Below, one piece after another: positions 9,146 to 19,085 of a DNA stretch of 64,000 nt. The notes under the pieces were generated by a model. That model did no database searches. It was given only the letters and a program-made list of their open reading frames with translations, and had not been told where the DNA came from. The position numbers were made by a program, and so were the translations under genes. Position 1 is the first letter of the stretch. Every line of letters starts with the position of its first letter. Origin of the DNA: Saccharothrix espanaensis DSM 44229 (GTDB taxonomy: Bacteria; Actinomycetota; Actinomycetes; Mycobacteriales; Pseudonocardiaceae); NCBI RefSeq assembly GCF_000328705.1, contig NC_019673.1:4898001-4962000 (forward strand), in the 5' to 3' direction.

Positions 9146-10513
9146 ATGACCACTCAGGAGACGCTCGGACCGGGCTCGGCCACCTGGGACCGCCTCGGCC
9201 AGTGGCGCTACCTGCTGGTGGCCCACCGGACCCTGGTCCTGCAGGCCGCGCACCCGCAGATCGGCGCGGCGGTGTCCCAGTTCTCGGTCTACACCGCCCG
9301 GCCGTGGCGGCGCTACCAGCGCACCGTGGAGAGCCTCCTGACCTACGTCTACGGCACCGCCGCGGAACGCCGCCGCGAACTGGCCCGGCTGGAACGGCTG
9401 CACAGCCGGATGCGGGGGACCGACGCGCACGGCCGCCCGTTCACCGCCACCGACAACGCCGCCCGCGCCTGGGTGCACCTGACCCTGTTCGAGGGCGTCG
9501 TCACCCTCTACGAACTCGGCGGCGACGCGCTCTCCCCCGAGGAGGTCCGCCGGTTCTACGCCGAGTGGTGCGGCCTGGGCCGGCTGTTCGGGCTGGCCGA
9601 GGGCGACCAGCCCGCGACGCTGGAGGAGTTCCGCGAGTACTTCGACCGCATGGTGGCCGAGGAGCTGGAGGACAACGGGACCGTGCGGGACCTGTTGTCC
9701 GGCAGCATCTTCCGGATCCCGGTGCCCGGCGGGCTGCCGCTGCCGGAGGTGGTGTGGTCGCCGGTGCGGTACGTGATGGTCTCCGCCGCCGTGCAGGCCA
9801 CCCAGGCGACGCTGCCCGAGGTGTACCGGCGCCGGCTGCGGCTGACCAGCCCGCCCGGCGCCGGCCTGGTCGTGTCCGGGGTGCACCGCGCCATCCGCAC
9901 GGTCATGGACCTGGTGCCCAAGCCGTGGCGCTACCTGCCGTACGCCTCGGCCGCGATCAGGGCCACCGGCGAGGTCCGCGCCCGGCCGGGCAGCGCGCCC
10001 GAGGAGTTCTTCACCACGATCCTGGACCAGAGCGGCGACGGCGTGCTGCGGTGGGCGGACCTGCTCGGCATGGCCCGCGAGCTGAGCACCCACCTCGACC
10101 TCGACGCGGCCGACGAGGACGAGGTGCACGCCGCGTTCGACTCGTGGTGGCGGCAGCTGGTCACCGCCACCGGCACCCCGCCCGACGACGGGGTGGCCCT
10201 GGCCGCCTACCGCGCCGCGCTGGCCGACGGCCGCTACCCCGGCCCGGCCGACCCGGCCGAGGGGCACGGCCGGGTCGCCGACGTGATCTGCCGGCTGATC
10301 GACCGCAACGACGACGGCCAGGTGAGCCCCGCCGAGTACGCCCGGCTGCTCGCCGACAGCCCGCGCCGCCGCGAACTGGTGCTCGCGCTGAGCTCGCTGG
10401 ACGGCGACGGCGACGGCACCCTGCACACCGAGGAGTTCCGGGGCGCGTTGACCGCCTTCCTCACCGGTCGCGACGACCTGGCCGCCGCCCGCCTGCTGCT
10501 GGGCCGGGTCTGA
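9146..10513 (+). CDS. MpaB/DUF2236 family oxygenase-like protein fused to EF-hand domains
   Basis: This 455-aa protein has residues 1-270 of DUF2236/MpaB type (WRYLLVAHRTLVLQAAHPQI, then the Arg/His/Asp-containing helical core ARAWVHLTLFEGVV, then FEGVVTLYELGGDALSPEE). Related latex-clearing and mulatexin oxygenases bind a heme-type cofactor. The last ~165 residues carry EF-hand loops DQSGDGVLRWAD (about 294), DRNDDGQVSPAE (386) and DGDGDGTLHTEE (419), so calcium probably regulates or stabilises it. GGAGGT at 9131-9136 fixes ATG 9146. Its 3' end overlaps the convergent cysteine desulfurase by 53 bp. Confidence 0.85.
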   Translation: MTTQETLGPGSATWDRLGQWRYLLVAHRTLVLQAAHPQIGAAVSQFSVYTARPWRRYQRTVESLLTYVYGTAAERRRELARLERLHSRMRGTDAHGRPFTATDNAARAWVHLTLFEGVVTLYELGGDALSPEEVRRFYAEWCGLGRLFGLAEGDQPATLEEFREYFDRMVAEELEDNGTVRDLLSGSIFRIPVPGGLPLPEVVWSPVRYVMVSAAVQATQATLPEVYRRRLRLTSPPGAGLVVSGVHRAIRTVMDLVPKPWRYLPYASAAIRATGEVRARPGSAPEEFFTTILDQSGDGVLRWADLLGMARELSTHLDLDAADEDEVHAAFDSWWRQLVTATGTPPDDGVALAAYRAALADGRYPGPADPAEGHGRVADVICRLIDRNDDGQVSPAEYARLLADSPRRRELVLALSSLDGDGDGTLHTEEFRGALTAFLTGRDDLAAARLLLGRV

Positions 10514-11792
10514 CCCCGCCGGCCACGAACTCCAGCACCGCCCCGACCAGCGCGTCCACCTCGTCGGTGGTGTTGTAGAAGGCCGGCGACGCGCGCACGG
10601 TCACCGCCTCGCCCAACGCGGCCAGGGTGGGCTGGGCGCAGTGGTGGCCCACCCGCACCGCGATCCCCCGCCGGTCGAGGTGGGCCGCGAGGGCGACCGG
10701 GTCGGTGCCGTCGACCAGGAACGAGTGCACGGCGACCCGGCCCGGCGCAGCGCCGAACAGCCGCAGCCCCGGCACCTCGGCGAGCGCCCGGCACGCGTGC
10801 TCGGCCAGGTGCCGCTCGTGCGCCCGCACCCGCTCGCGGTCCAGCCCGCGCAGGTAGTCCACGGCCGCGCCGAGGCCGACCGCGCCGGCGATGTCGGCGG
10901 TGCCCGCCTCCATCCGGTGCGGTTGGCCGGCGAAGGTGGACCCGCCGAACGTCACGCGGTCGATCATGTTGCCGCCGGTCTGCCACGGCCCCATGGTCGC
11001 GAGCACCTCGCGCTTGGCGTAGAGCACGCCGATCCCGGTCGGCGCGAACATCTTGTGCCCGGACAGCACGTAGAAGTCGACGTCGAGGGCCCGGACGTCC
11101 ACCGGGAAGTGCCCGACCGCCTGCGCGCCGTCGACCAGCACGCGCGCGCCGTACCGGTGGGCCAGCGCGACCATCTCGCGGATCGGCGGGACGGTGCCCA
11201 GGACGTTGGACGCGTGGGTGACCGCGACGAGCGCCGTCCGCTGGCTGAGCAGCGCGCGGAACGCGTCGAGGTCCAGCGCGCCGGTCGCGTCGATCGGGAC
11301 GACCTTGAGCGTCGCCCGCCGACGCCGCGCGAGCTGTTGCCACGGAACGATGTTCGCGTGGTGCTCCAGCTCGGTGAGCACGATCTCGTCGCCCGCCCGG
11401 ACCTCCGCCTCGCCCCAGCTGCCGGCGACGAGGTTGACCGCCTCGGTGGTGCCGCGCACGAACACCACCTCCTCCGGTCCGCCCGCGCCCAGGAACGCCG
11501 CGACCTTCGCCCGCGCGCCCTCGTACGCCTCGGTCGCCCGGCGGGCGAGCGCGTGCGCGCCGCGGTGGACGTTGGAGTTGTCGTGCAGGTAGTAGTCCAC
11601 AAGGGACTCCACGACGGCGAGCGGCTTCTGCGTGGTGGCCGCGTTGTCCAGCCACACCAACGGGTTCCCGTCGACCGGCCGGTGCAGGATCGGGAAGTCC
11701 CGGCGGATCGCCGCGACCGGGAAGTCCGCGGCGCGCGGGGCCGGGACCCGCGCCGGGACCGACTCCCGCAGCCAGTACCTAGCGGTAGTCAT
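10461..11792 (-). CDS. SufS-like group II cysteine desulfurase, probable encapsulin cargo
   Basis: This PLP enzyme (443 aa) removes sulfur from cysteine as a persulfide. The PLP lysine is K247 in [10 protein letters not shown], the catalytic cysteine C385 in VGHHCAQP, and [12 protein letters not shown] and RGTTEAVN are intact. It starts inside the last codons of the encapsulin gene (14-bp overlap, ATG 11792), so shell and enzyme are co-translated. Cargo desulfurases of family 2 encapsulins as I know them carry a long disordered N-terminal extension; here only about 28 residues ([20 protein letters not shown]) precede the fold, plus a Gly/Arg/Pro-rich tail after residue 424. The mode of loading is therefore unclear. 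Confidence 0.9.
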   Translation of the reverse strand: MTTARYWLRESVPARVPAPRAADFPVAAIRRDFPILHRPVDGNPLVWLDNAATTQKPLAVVESLVDYYLHDNSNVHRGAHALARRATEAYEGARAKVAAFLGAGGPEEVVFVRGTTEAVNLVAGSWGEAEVRAGDEIVLTELEHHANIVPWQQLARRRRATLKVVPIDATGALDLDAFRALLSQRTALVAVTHASNVLGTVPPIREMVALAHRYGARVLVDGAQAVGHFPVDVRALDVDFYVLSGHKMFAPTGIGVLYAKREVLATMGPWQTGGNMIDRVTFGGSTFAGQPHRMEAGTADIAGAVGLGAAVDYLRGLDRERVRAHERHLAEHACRALAEVPGLRLFGAAPGRVAVHSFLVDGTDPVALAAHLDRRGIAVRVGHHCAQPTLAALGEAVTVRASPAFYNTTDEVDALVGAVLEFVAGGVRPGPAAGGRRPGRRDR

Positions 11793-13158
11793 GGTAGTTG
11801 CCGACCTCGACGTTCTCCAGCATCCCGATCGCGTCGTCCACCAGGACCGCCGCCGAGAAGTAGGACGACACCAGGAAGGACTTGATGCCCCGCTGGTCCA
11901 GCCCCATCGGCTCGACCGTGACGCCGGGCTCCCGCTCGTTGTCCAGCGCCGCCGGGCGCAGGCCCACCACGCCCTGGTGCTCCTCGCCGACGCGCAGCAG
12001 CAGGATGCTGGTCGTGCCGCCCGCGCTGCCGTCGAGCGGGATCTTGTCGCTGGGCAGCAGCGGGACGCCGCGCCAGGTGATCATGGGGCTGCCGAACACG
12101 TCCAGCACCGCGGGCGGCACCCCGCGCCGGGTGCACTCGCGGCCGAACGCGGCGATCGCCGCCGGGTGGGCCAGGAAGAACGCCGGTTTCTTCCAGACCA
12201 GCCGGAGCAGCTCGTCCAGGTCGTCGGGCGTCGGCGGGCCGGTCCGGGTGTGCACCCGCTGGGCGAGCGTGACGTTGTGCAGCAGGCCGAAGTCCCGGTT
12301 GGTCAGGATCTCGGCCTCCTGCGCCTCGCGCGCGGCCTCGACGGTCAACCGGACCTGCTGGTCGTACTGGTTCATCGGCGCGTTGTAGAGGTCGCCGACC
12401 CGGCTGTGCACCTGGAGCACGGTCTGCGCCACGCTGAGCTCGTACTCGCGCGGGTCGTCGGTGTACTCGACGAAGGTGCGCGGCAGCAGCGGCTCCCCGT
12501 CGTGGCCCGCCACCAGGGACACCTTCGCCTCGCCGGACCCGGCCCGCTCCCCCGGCCCGGCCCGCAGCCGCCCGTCGAGCCGGGGTTCGCGGGCGGCGAA
12601 CTCGGCCAGCCGGGACCGTTCGAGGACCAGCAGGTGGCACGGCGTCGCGGTGCGCGCCTCGACCGTCCACGGGCCGCAGACGGCGAAGGCGTCCGCGTCG
12701 AAGAAGTCCCCGGTGCCGGCCACACCGGTCAGCGCGTCCTGCCCGGAGGCCGACGTGCCGTGGCACTCCACCCGTCCGCTGACCACCAGGTGCAGGCGGG
12801 TGGCCCGGTCGCCCGAGGTGAGCAGCGCGCCCGGCCCGACCACCTCGGCGGTGAAGGCCGCGGCGACGTCTTCGAGCAGCGCCGGCGGGCAGTCCCGGAG
12901 GAACCACAGCTCGCGCAGGTCCTCGGGCACCGGGCGCGGGTCGGCACCGGGCGAGGTGCTGATCCGGCCGTCGCCGACGCGGTAGTCGACGAGCTGGTTG
13001 ACCCGGTAGGCGCCGGCTTCGAGGTCGACCCACGGCAACGCCCGCAACAGGTACCGGGGTGTGATCGCCCGCATCTGGGGCACGCTCTTGGTCGTTGTGG
13101 CGAGTGTCCGGGCCGCGCGGGTGGACAGGCTCGACCGCGGTTCGACCGTTCTCGTCAC
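11779..13158 (-). CDS. Family 2B encapsulin shell protein with cyclic-nucleotide-binding-like insert
   Basis: This 459-aa protein combines an HK97-fold, SrpI-like shell with an inserted cNMP-binding-like domain. The N-arm ([20 protein letters not shown], about 29-48) is followed by the insert at about 80-190 ([58 protein letters not shown]). The shell body then resumes ([85 protein letters not shown]). That arrangement defines family 2B. GTG 13158 follows GGAGGA. Whether the insert binds a nucleotide is unknown; the usual phosphate-binding Arg/Glu cassette is not obvious in it. Confidence 0.9.
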   Translation of the reverse strand: MTRTVEPRSSLSTRAARTLATTTKSVPQMRAITPRYLLRALPWVDLEAGAYRVNQLVDYRVGDGRISTSPGADPRPVPEDLRELWFLRDCPPALLEDVAAAFTAEVVGPGALLTSGDRATRLHLVVSGRVECHGTSASGQDALTGVAGTGDFFDADAFAVCGPWTVEARTATPCHLLVLERSRLAEFAAREPRLDGRLRAGPGERAGSGEAKVSLVAGHDGEPLLPRTFVEYTDDPREYELSVAQTVLQVHSRVGDLYNAPMNQYDQQVRLTVEAAREAQEAEILTNRDFGLLHNVTLAQRVHTRTGPPTPDDLDELLRLVWKKPAFFLAHPAAIAAFGRECTRRGVPPAVLDVFGSPMITWRGVPLLPSDKIPLDGSAGGTTSILLLRVGEEHQGVVGLRPAALDNEREPGVTVEPMGLDQRGIKSFLVSSYFSAAVLVDDAIGMLENVEVGNYHDYR

Positions 13159-13559
13159 AAAATCCTCCGTATTCGCCGTGCGCCGATTGCCGCTTCTCGC
13201 GGCACGTGGTCGGGGTGACGCACAGCATCGGGCCGAACCCGGTGTGACGGCAAATCATCCGCCGACCACGACCGTCCACACGGGACGCCGGACCCGGCGC
13301 GGTCGGGACGCTGCGCCGACCGAGCGGCGCGGCCGGACCCGGCCGCCCACCCCGGACTCATCCGATAGGCGGTGGCGCGCGTCGCACATCTCACCCGCGG
13401 TGGGAGCCCGGGACCCCGCGCACCCGCCCGGGTGAACAATGCCGGCAAGCGGTTTCCCGTCCCACTGTCCGGACCGGATGCCGGCCGGGTGCACGAGGTG
13501 CCCGCGGGAGGGGCACCGGCGATTACCGGCGGCGGCCGGTCGCGGTGGATGATCGGCGC
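13159..13559. other. Intergenic region upstream of the encapsulin operon and a divergent membrane gene
   Basis: About 400 bp between divergent genes. Long overlapping frames exist on both strands but have no family signal or coding bias of their own. Promoters for both directions must lie here; apart from the GGAGGA site of the encapsulin gene I see no clear operator. Confidence 0.4.
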
Positions 13560-14717
13560 ATGCCGTCGACCTCCACCCGTTCCCGGGTCCGCAAGACCGA
13601 GCACTGGTTCGTCGGCGACGGCACGCCCACGATGATCGAGGGCTACGGCTTCGACAGCCACGTGCTGCCCCGGATGCTGCCCGCCCTGGGCCTGGTGACG
13701 CTGGCGAGCCTCGCGTGGCTGGTGCCGCTCAAGTCGGCCGGCGCCCAACGCTGGTACCTGCTGGCCGTCGTGCTCGGGGCGACGGTGGCCACGTGGGTCG
13801 CGTTGCGCCTGGTCGTCCGCCGGCTGCCCCGCTTGTCCCGCCCCGCGCGCGTGCTGGTCCTCGTGGTGTACGCGGTGATGCCGGTCGCCGTCCCGCTGCT
13901 CCAGCTCGTCGTCGACGACACCGTGACACCGCCGGCCGGCAGCGCGGTGGGCCTGCTGGGGTTCGTGATCTTCTTCGCCGCCGTGTTCGCGGGCACGCTG
14001 CTGGCCACCACGTACGGCCTGGGCCGGCTGCTGCGCCGGGCCGTCCGGCACACCGTCTACGACCTGCGCAACAGCGTGCAGCTGCTGGGCCGCGCGCTGC
14101 CGGCGATGCTGTTCGTGACCCTCTTCCTGTTCTTCACCGGCGAGCTGTGGCAGGCCATGAACAACTTCGCGTGGTGGCGGCTCACCCTCGTGGTGGTGCT
14201 CTTCGGCGCGATCACGGTGCTGGCCGCCGCCGCGCGCCTGCGCGACGAGACCGGCCGGGTGGAGCAGGAGCTGAGCCCGGAGCGGCTGACCGCCGCCTGC
14301 CTGGGCACGCCGCTGGCGGGCGTCGCGATCACCGAACCCCTGCGCCCCACCCCGTTGACCGGCCGGCAGAACCGCAACCTGCTGCTCATGCTTGCGACCC
14401 GCCAGCTCGTGCAGGCCGCGCTGGTGGGGCTCGCGCTGTTCGCGTTCTTCCTGGTGCTGGGCCTGCTGGTGGTCACACCGGAGACCGCCGAGCAGTGGAT
14501 CGGCTCGCCGCCGAACTACTCCAAGTGGCTGCCGGCGATCCCGACGGCCATGCTGCGCAACGCGACGTTGTTCGCCGCGTTCGGCAGCATGTACTTCGCG
14601 ATCACCTCGATGAGCGACGCGGACCACCGCAAGCAGTTCTTCGCGCCGATCATCGACGAGGTGGAGCGCACGCTGGCCGTCCGCGCCGTCTACCTGTCCC
14701 TGCGCGACCGGGCGTGA
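13560..14717 (+). CDS. Multi-spanning integral membrane protein, unknown function
   Basis: This protein of about 385 aa has roughly six to seven hydrophobic helices: LPALGLVTLASLAWLVPL, YLLAVVLGATVATWVALRLV, VLVLVVYAVMPVAVPLLQLV, GLLGFVIFFAAVFAGTLLA, PAMLFVTLFLFFTGELW, LTLVVVLFGAITVLAAAARL and GLALFAFFLVLGLLVV. Cytoplasmic loops are Arg-rich. The N-terminus holds HWFVGDGTPTMIEGYGFDSH. No family recognised. GTG 13545 (five codons upstream) is an alternative start; neither has a strong ribosome site. Confidence 0.7.
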   Translation: MPSTSTRSRVRKTEHWFVGDGTPTMIEGYGFDSHVLPRMLPALGLVTLASLAWLVPLKSAGAQRWYLLAVVLGATVATWVALRLVVRRLPRLSRPARVLVLVVYAVMPVAVPLLQLVVDDTVTPPAGSAVGLLGFVIFFAAVFAGTLLATTYGLGRLLRRAVRHTVYDLRNSVQLLGRALPAMLFVTLFLFFTGELWQAMNNFAWWRLTLVVVLFGAITVLAAAARLRDETGRVEQELSPERLTAACLGTPLAGVAITEPLRPTPLTGRQNRNLLLMLATRQLVQAALVGLALFAFFLVLGLLVVTPETAEQWIGSPPNYSKWLPAIPTAMLRNATLFAAFGSMYFAITSMSDADHRKQFFAPIIDEVERTLAVRAVYLSLRDRA

Positions 14718-14727
14718 CCCTGGAGCG

Positions 14728-15120
14728 TCAGAACCGGTGGATCGGCAGGTTGGACTCGCCCAGCAGCGCCACGGCCAGCCCGTGTTTCTCGGCCAGCGCC
14801 AACCACAGGTCGACGGCCTGCCGCTCCTGACCGTGCGAGTGCTCGCCGTACACGATCCGGGGGCCGAAGGTGAAGATCGCCGCCATCGGGTCGGTGTCCA
14901 CCAGCTCGTCGAACTCCGCGCTGGTCTCGCCGTCCTCGGGCCGTTCGGCGGCGCTGACGGTCACCGCCAGGTCCCGGTAGAACGCCTGGAGCTTCGGCGA
15001 CACGACCGACACGTCCGCCCCGGGGTGGGCGTCGAAGTAGTCGTGCTGGTCGCCGTACCAGGCTTCCCAGCCGTCGTCGTCGGTGTCGGCCGACTCGAAC
15101 GCGGCGATGTCGTAGGTCAT
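14728..15120 (-). CDS. Hypothetical acidic protein
   Basis: This 130-aa protein begins MTYDIAAFES. It is acidic and rich in Asp/Glu and aromatic residues (DDDGWEAWYGDQHDYFDAHP), then SPKLQAFYRDL and FTFGPRIVYGEHSHGQER, LWLALAEKHGLAVALLGES. Small soluble proteins of this kind occur widely in actinomycetes, often near contact-dependent systems, but no such partner is present. ATG 15120 follows GAGGTCC. It is convergent with the membrane protein, with only 10 bp between the stops. Confidence 0.6.
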   Translation of the reverse strand: MTYDIAAFESADTDDDGWEAWYGDQHDYFDAHPGADVSVVSPKLQAFYRDLAVTVSAAERPEDGETSAEFDELVDTDPMAAIFTFGPRIVYGEHSHGQERQAVDLWLALAEKHGLAVALLGESNLPIHRF

Positions 15121-15274
15121 GGACCTCGGACCCGGGCCGCCGCCGACCCGTTCCCGACGCCCGGCCCGAACCCGCTTCCCGGCGTCGTGACGCGCGTCAC
15201 CCCTGATCGCTCCCGCCGACGAGGGCGGCCGGGGCACCGCGAGGGGCCGACGAGATCGTCCTTAGGCTGAACGC

Positions 15275-15664
15275 ATGATCTTCTACACCGATGCCGAGAG
15301 CCGGACCCTGCGCAAGGCCGTCTTCGGCGTGATGGTGCTGGTGTCGCACGCCGACCCCGGCCCCGTGCTGGAGGAGCGCTACGCCGGTCTGCGGGCCCTC
15401 ACCCACCTGTCGCCGGAGTTGCGCGGCGTGCTGCACGCCTCCCGCCCCGACCTCCCCCCGGTCCCCGACGCCGAACTGGAGGAGCAGGTCGTGCAGGCGC
15501 TGGTGGCGTCGCTGAAGATCCTCACCGCCAAGGCCCCCGCGGACGCCGCCACGTTCCCGGCCGCCGTCGAGGCGATCTGCCACGAGGTGGCCGCCGCCGA
15601 CGGCCAGGTGGCCGAGGTCGAGGCCGCGGTGACCGCCAAGGTGCGCGCCGCCCTCAACGGCTGA
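15275..15664 (+). CDS. Small helical protein, possibly TerB-like
   Basis: This 129-aa, all-helical product has a last segment (EAICHEVAAADGQVAEVEAA, then VTAKVRAAL) that resembles the TerB/DjlA-type helical bundle, in which an acidic pair after an ADG turn is typical. The resemblance is short, so the assignment is tentative. ATG 15275; no partner genes. Confidence 0.5.
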   Translation: MIFYTDAESRTLRKAVFGVMVLVSHADPGPVLEERYAGLRALTHLSPELRGVLHASRPDLPPVPDAELEEQVVQALVASLKILTAKAPADAATFPAAVEAICHEVAAADGQVAEVEAAVTAKVRAALNG

Positions 15665-15673
15665 CGCCGCGCG

Positions 15674-15720
15674 CCCGCACCTCCGGCAGGCCCGCACCTC
15701 CGGCAGGCCCGCACCCCAGG
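15674..15720. repeat. Short tandem repeat, 17-bp unit
   Basis: Two perfect copies of CCCGCACCTCCGGCAGG (15674-15690, 15691-15707) and a partial third. They lie between two convergent stops and can fold with the GC-rich sequence that follows, so the block may double as a terminator. Confidence 0.6.
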
Positions 15721-15743
15721 TCGGCGCGGGCCGTGCGCCGGGG

Positions 15744-16778
<1,035 letters not shown>

Positions 16779-16827
16779 ACCGTCGAGCCTACGACGTTGT
16801 CGCCGCGCCGCAGCCCGACCGCCGGGC

Positions 16828-16862
16828 GGCCGCCCGCCGCCGAGGTCGGCGGGCGGGCGGCC
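16828..16862. terminator. GC hairpin after the secreted repeat genes
   Basis: Stem of about 14 bp (GGCCGCCCGCCGCC against GGCGGGCGGGCGGCC, one bulge) with a 6-nt loop. It follows the minus-strand gene ending at 16877 and precedes the next minus-strand gene. Confidence 0.55.
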
Positions 16863-16876
16863 GGTGGTCGGCGAGG

Positions 16877-17257
16877 TCAGTTGCTGACCAGCAGCAGGTA
16901 CCCGGAGGCCGTGCCGATGACGCACTGGTAGTCGGCCCAGACGCCGCCGTTCACGCCGTTGTCGCCCGCCGCCTCGCACGTGGGCTCGTCGGCGAAGGTG
17001 GCGATGTAGACGTCGTCGAACGAGCCGTAGGTCGGCTCCACGAACAGGCCGTAGTCGATGAAGATCGGGTTGCACGCGTAGTCGGCGAACACCCCGCCGG
17101 TCACCCCGTTGCCCCCGGCGGTCTCGCACGGGCCCTGCGGGGCCGAGAACACGAAGATGTCCGGGTCCGGCGCGGCCTGGGCCGTCGCGGCGGAGACCGT
17201 GAAGAGGGCGGCGAAGGCCGCGAGAAGGGTCGCGAGAAGGCGCACTCGTCGGTTCAT
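16877..17257 (-). CDS. Small secreted protein with two Cys-x17-Cys repeats (paralogue 2)
   Basis: This 126-aa protein has an Ala-rich signal peptide (RRVRLLATLLAAFAALFTV, cut near AQAAP). The mature part is two copies of one module: CETAGGNGV...FADYAC and CEAAGDNGV...WADYQC. Each has cysteines exactly 17 residues apart, an NGV turn and an aromatic-Ala-Asp-Tyr before the second Cys. No known family. It is a tandem paralogue of the next gene upstream (82 bp gap, same strand), probably co-transcribed. ATG 17257 with GGAGGAATCC upstream is secure. Confidence 0.82.
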   Translation of the reverse strand: MNRRVRLLATLLAAFAALFTVSAATAQAAPDPDIFVFSAPQGPCETAGGNGVTGGVFADYACNPIFIDYGLFVEPTYGSFDDVYIATFADEPTCEAAGDNGVNGGVWADYQCVIGTASGYLLLVSN

Positions 17258-17339
17258 GTGGATTCCTCCAGCGTCTTTGCGGGATCGGCGTAACACGAAC
17301 GAGCGGGTGGCGGCCCGGGGTCCCGGACGGCCACCGGAG

Positions 17340-17714
17340 TCACCAGCGGTCGACGAGCAGGGTCCAGCCGACGATGCCGAACTGGCAGTAGTAGGCGCTC
17401 CACGCGCCGTTGGTCACGCCGTTGGTCCCGACGGTCTCGCAGACGGCCTCCGCGTCGGTGAAGACCGGGACACCCGCGAGCAGGTCGGGGCTCGGGTCGA
17501 CCAGCGTGCTGTAGCCGCCGAATCCGCTCTTGCACTCGTAGCTGTCGAACACGTCGTTGGCGACGCCACCGTCGCCGATTTTCTGGCAGAGCGCCTCGGT
17601 GCCGGTGTAGAGGTGGACGGTGTTGGGGGCGGCCTGCGCGATCCCTCCGGTGAGCGCGAGGGTGGCCGCGCTCGCGGTCACCACGGCGCCCAGCACGCGC
17701 GCGAGCTTTGTCAT
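17340..17714 (-). CDS. Small secreted protein with two Cys-x17-Cys repeats (paralogue 1)
   Basis: This 124-aa protein has a signal peptide ending IAQAAP and two modules, CQKIGDGGV...FDSYEC and CETVGTNGV...WSAYYC, with the same 17-residue cysteine spacing as its neighbour. Between the modules is a linker SGFGGYSTLVDPSPD, equivalent to PIFIDYGLFVEPTYG in the paralogue. It probably makes two disulfide-closed beta modules outside the cell. Role unknown: structural, inhibitory or antimicrobial functions are all possible. Confidence 0.82.
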   Translation of the reverse strand: MTKLARVLGAVVTASAATLALTGGIAQAAPNTVHLYTGTEALCQKIGDGGVANDVFDSYECKSGFGGYSTLVDPSPDLLAGVPVFTDAEAVCETVGTNGVTNGAWSAYYCQFGIVGWTLLVDRW

Positions 17715-18670
17715 GTCGACTCTCCCACAATGTCGGATTCGACGGACCGGCGCCGCGGGGCAGCACCTGAACCGACGTTAACAGCGGATTACCGGTAACC
17801 GTCCAGCCATTCTTGTCGACTGTGAAACACCCACTGCGGAATCAACTGCAACACCACCGGAACATGCTGGTGACAGTCCTCGTAGCCAGGCATATGTGAG
17901 CTGCGTCACGCACCGTAGTAACAGTTTAGACAGTCACTTGCGGGGGTACACCGGCCAGCATTCGCAGGACGCGGTGGACCATCTGTCGCAACGCTGTGAC
18001 ACAACCGGACGGTGCCGACACCGCGCATTCGCGAGACATCCAGGTCAGCGCCCCCCAGGCCGCCCAGTCTCCCTACGTCAGCGGCGGTCGGACCTGCTCC
18101 GACGTGCCCGAACCGGCGGGCCGGCCCCACCAGGCCCGCCGGCGCTCGACCCACCTCGGGCGGGGTGTTCGCGCTCATTCCGCCCACCCGGTCCGCACGA
18201 CGCCCCGCCGGCCGGGGCGGAAAGCAGGCGCACCGCGCACCCTGTCCTTTCGGCTTGGTGCAGCCGGCCGGACGGACAGGTTCCCGGAATACCGGAGAAC
18301 CGATCCGTGCGGGTTTCCGAACTCAGTGGTTCCGCAGGCGGCACGCGGTGGTGCGCATTCTACCGAGCCGCGTCGCAGCAGTGGCGGGCGCCGTCCGAAT
18401 ACCGGACGCAAGACTGCTTGACAGCCGTCGAGAACTGCCGATGAATAACGATTTGACGCCCCGCGCGCACTTCTACCGACGGATCCGGACGACGACAAGG
18501 TGATCGCCACCACCTGTTTAACACTTTACCGCCGGCAGATCGCCTAGTTGGCGGCTCTTTCACAGAAATGTCCGCTGATAATGTCGGGACCGCGGTGCTT
18601 CCAGGGGGAGCTGAAGGCCGCCCTTCGGATTGTTCGCGCCGCGTTCACCACACAGACAGGTGGCACACAC
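17715..18670. other. Long intergenic region before the tyrosinase genes
   Basis: About 950 bp with no gene I can support; open frames on both strands are short, overlapping and compositionally flat. It is less GC-rich than its surroundings, consistent with regulatory DNA. TTACCGGTAA at 17789-17798 is a perfect 10-bp palindrome (near-perfect over 15 bp), about 75 bp upstream of the secreted-repeat gene, and is a candidate operator. Confidence 0.45.
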
Positions 18671-19060
18671 ATGCATGTCCACAGGGACGGTTCCGACAAG
18701 GCGGTCGGCCGGAGACGATTCCTCGTCGGCGGTCTGGTCGGCGGTGGCGTCGCGGTCGCCGCCGGCGCCGGGCTGATCGGGCTGGGTTCCAGCGCGCAGG
18801 CCGTGACGCTGGAGGAGTTCGACGAGATCTACGAGGGCCGGCGGATCAAGGGGTGGGCGGTCAAGGACGCCGACGACCCGCGCAGCGAGGCGACCGTCGA
18901 CGGCGACGCGCTGCACGTCATGCGCAACGGCGACGGCACGTTCACCACGTCGGTGAACCACTACGAGTCGTTCGACTCCCTCAAGACCGCGACCCGGCAC
19001 GCCGTGGACACCCTCGGCGGGCTGAGGCCGGAAACCCAACTGGCCCACCACGGCCGTTGA
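18671..19060 (+). CDS. melC1: Tyrosinase cofactor/copper chaperone MelC1
   Basis: This 129-aa protein has a twin-arginine signal (GRRRFLVGGLVGGGVAVAAG) and the MelC1 core LEEFDEIYEGRRIKGW, VDGDALHVMRNGDGTFTTS, VNHYESFDSLKTATRHAVD. MelC1 delivers copper to apo-tyrosinase and carries it out through Tat, since tyrosinase itself has no signal. The His-rich stretch of many MelC1 proteins is absent, so copper transfer may rest on fewer ligands. It sits 25 bp upstream of the tyrosinase gene as a melC operon. Confidence 0.88.
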   Translation: MHVHRDGSDKAVGRRRFLVGGLVGGGVAVAAGAGLIGLGSSAQAVTLEEFDEIYEGRRIKGWAVKDADDPRSEATVDGDALHVMRNGDGTFTTSVNHYESFDSLKTATRHAVDTLGGLRPETQLAHHGR

Positions 19061-19085
19061 TCCGGGTACAGGACAGGGGGAGATC

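Noticed and set aside
13155-14627. 490-codon minus-strand frame over the membrane protein
   Set aside because: Extremely Gln/His/Arg-rich, with no motif; antisense of a hydrophobic gene, which commonly gives such composition.
15674-15720. Tandem repeats as a CRISPR array
   Set aside because: Units are directly adjacent with no unique spacers, and there are no cas genes in the window.
17896-18444. Plus-strand open frame in the gap before melC1
   Set aside because: No motif, several equally open competing frames, no ribosome site, and local base composition of intergenic DNA.
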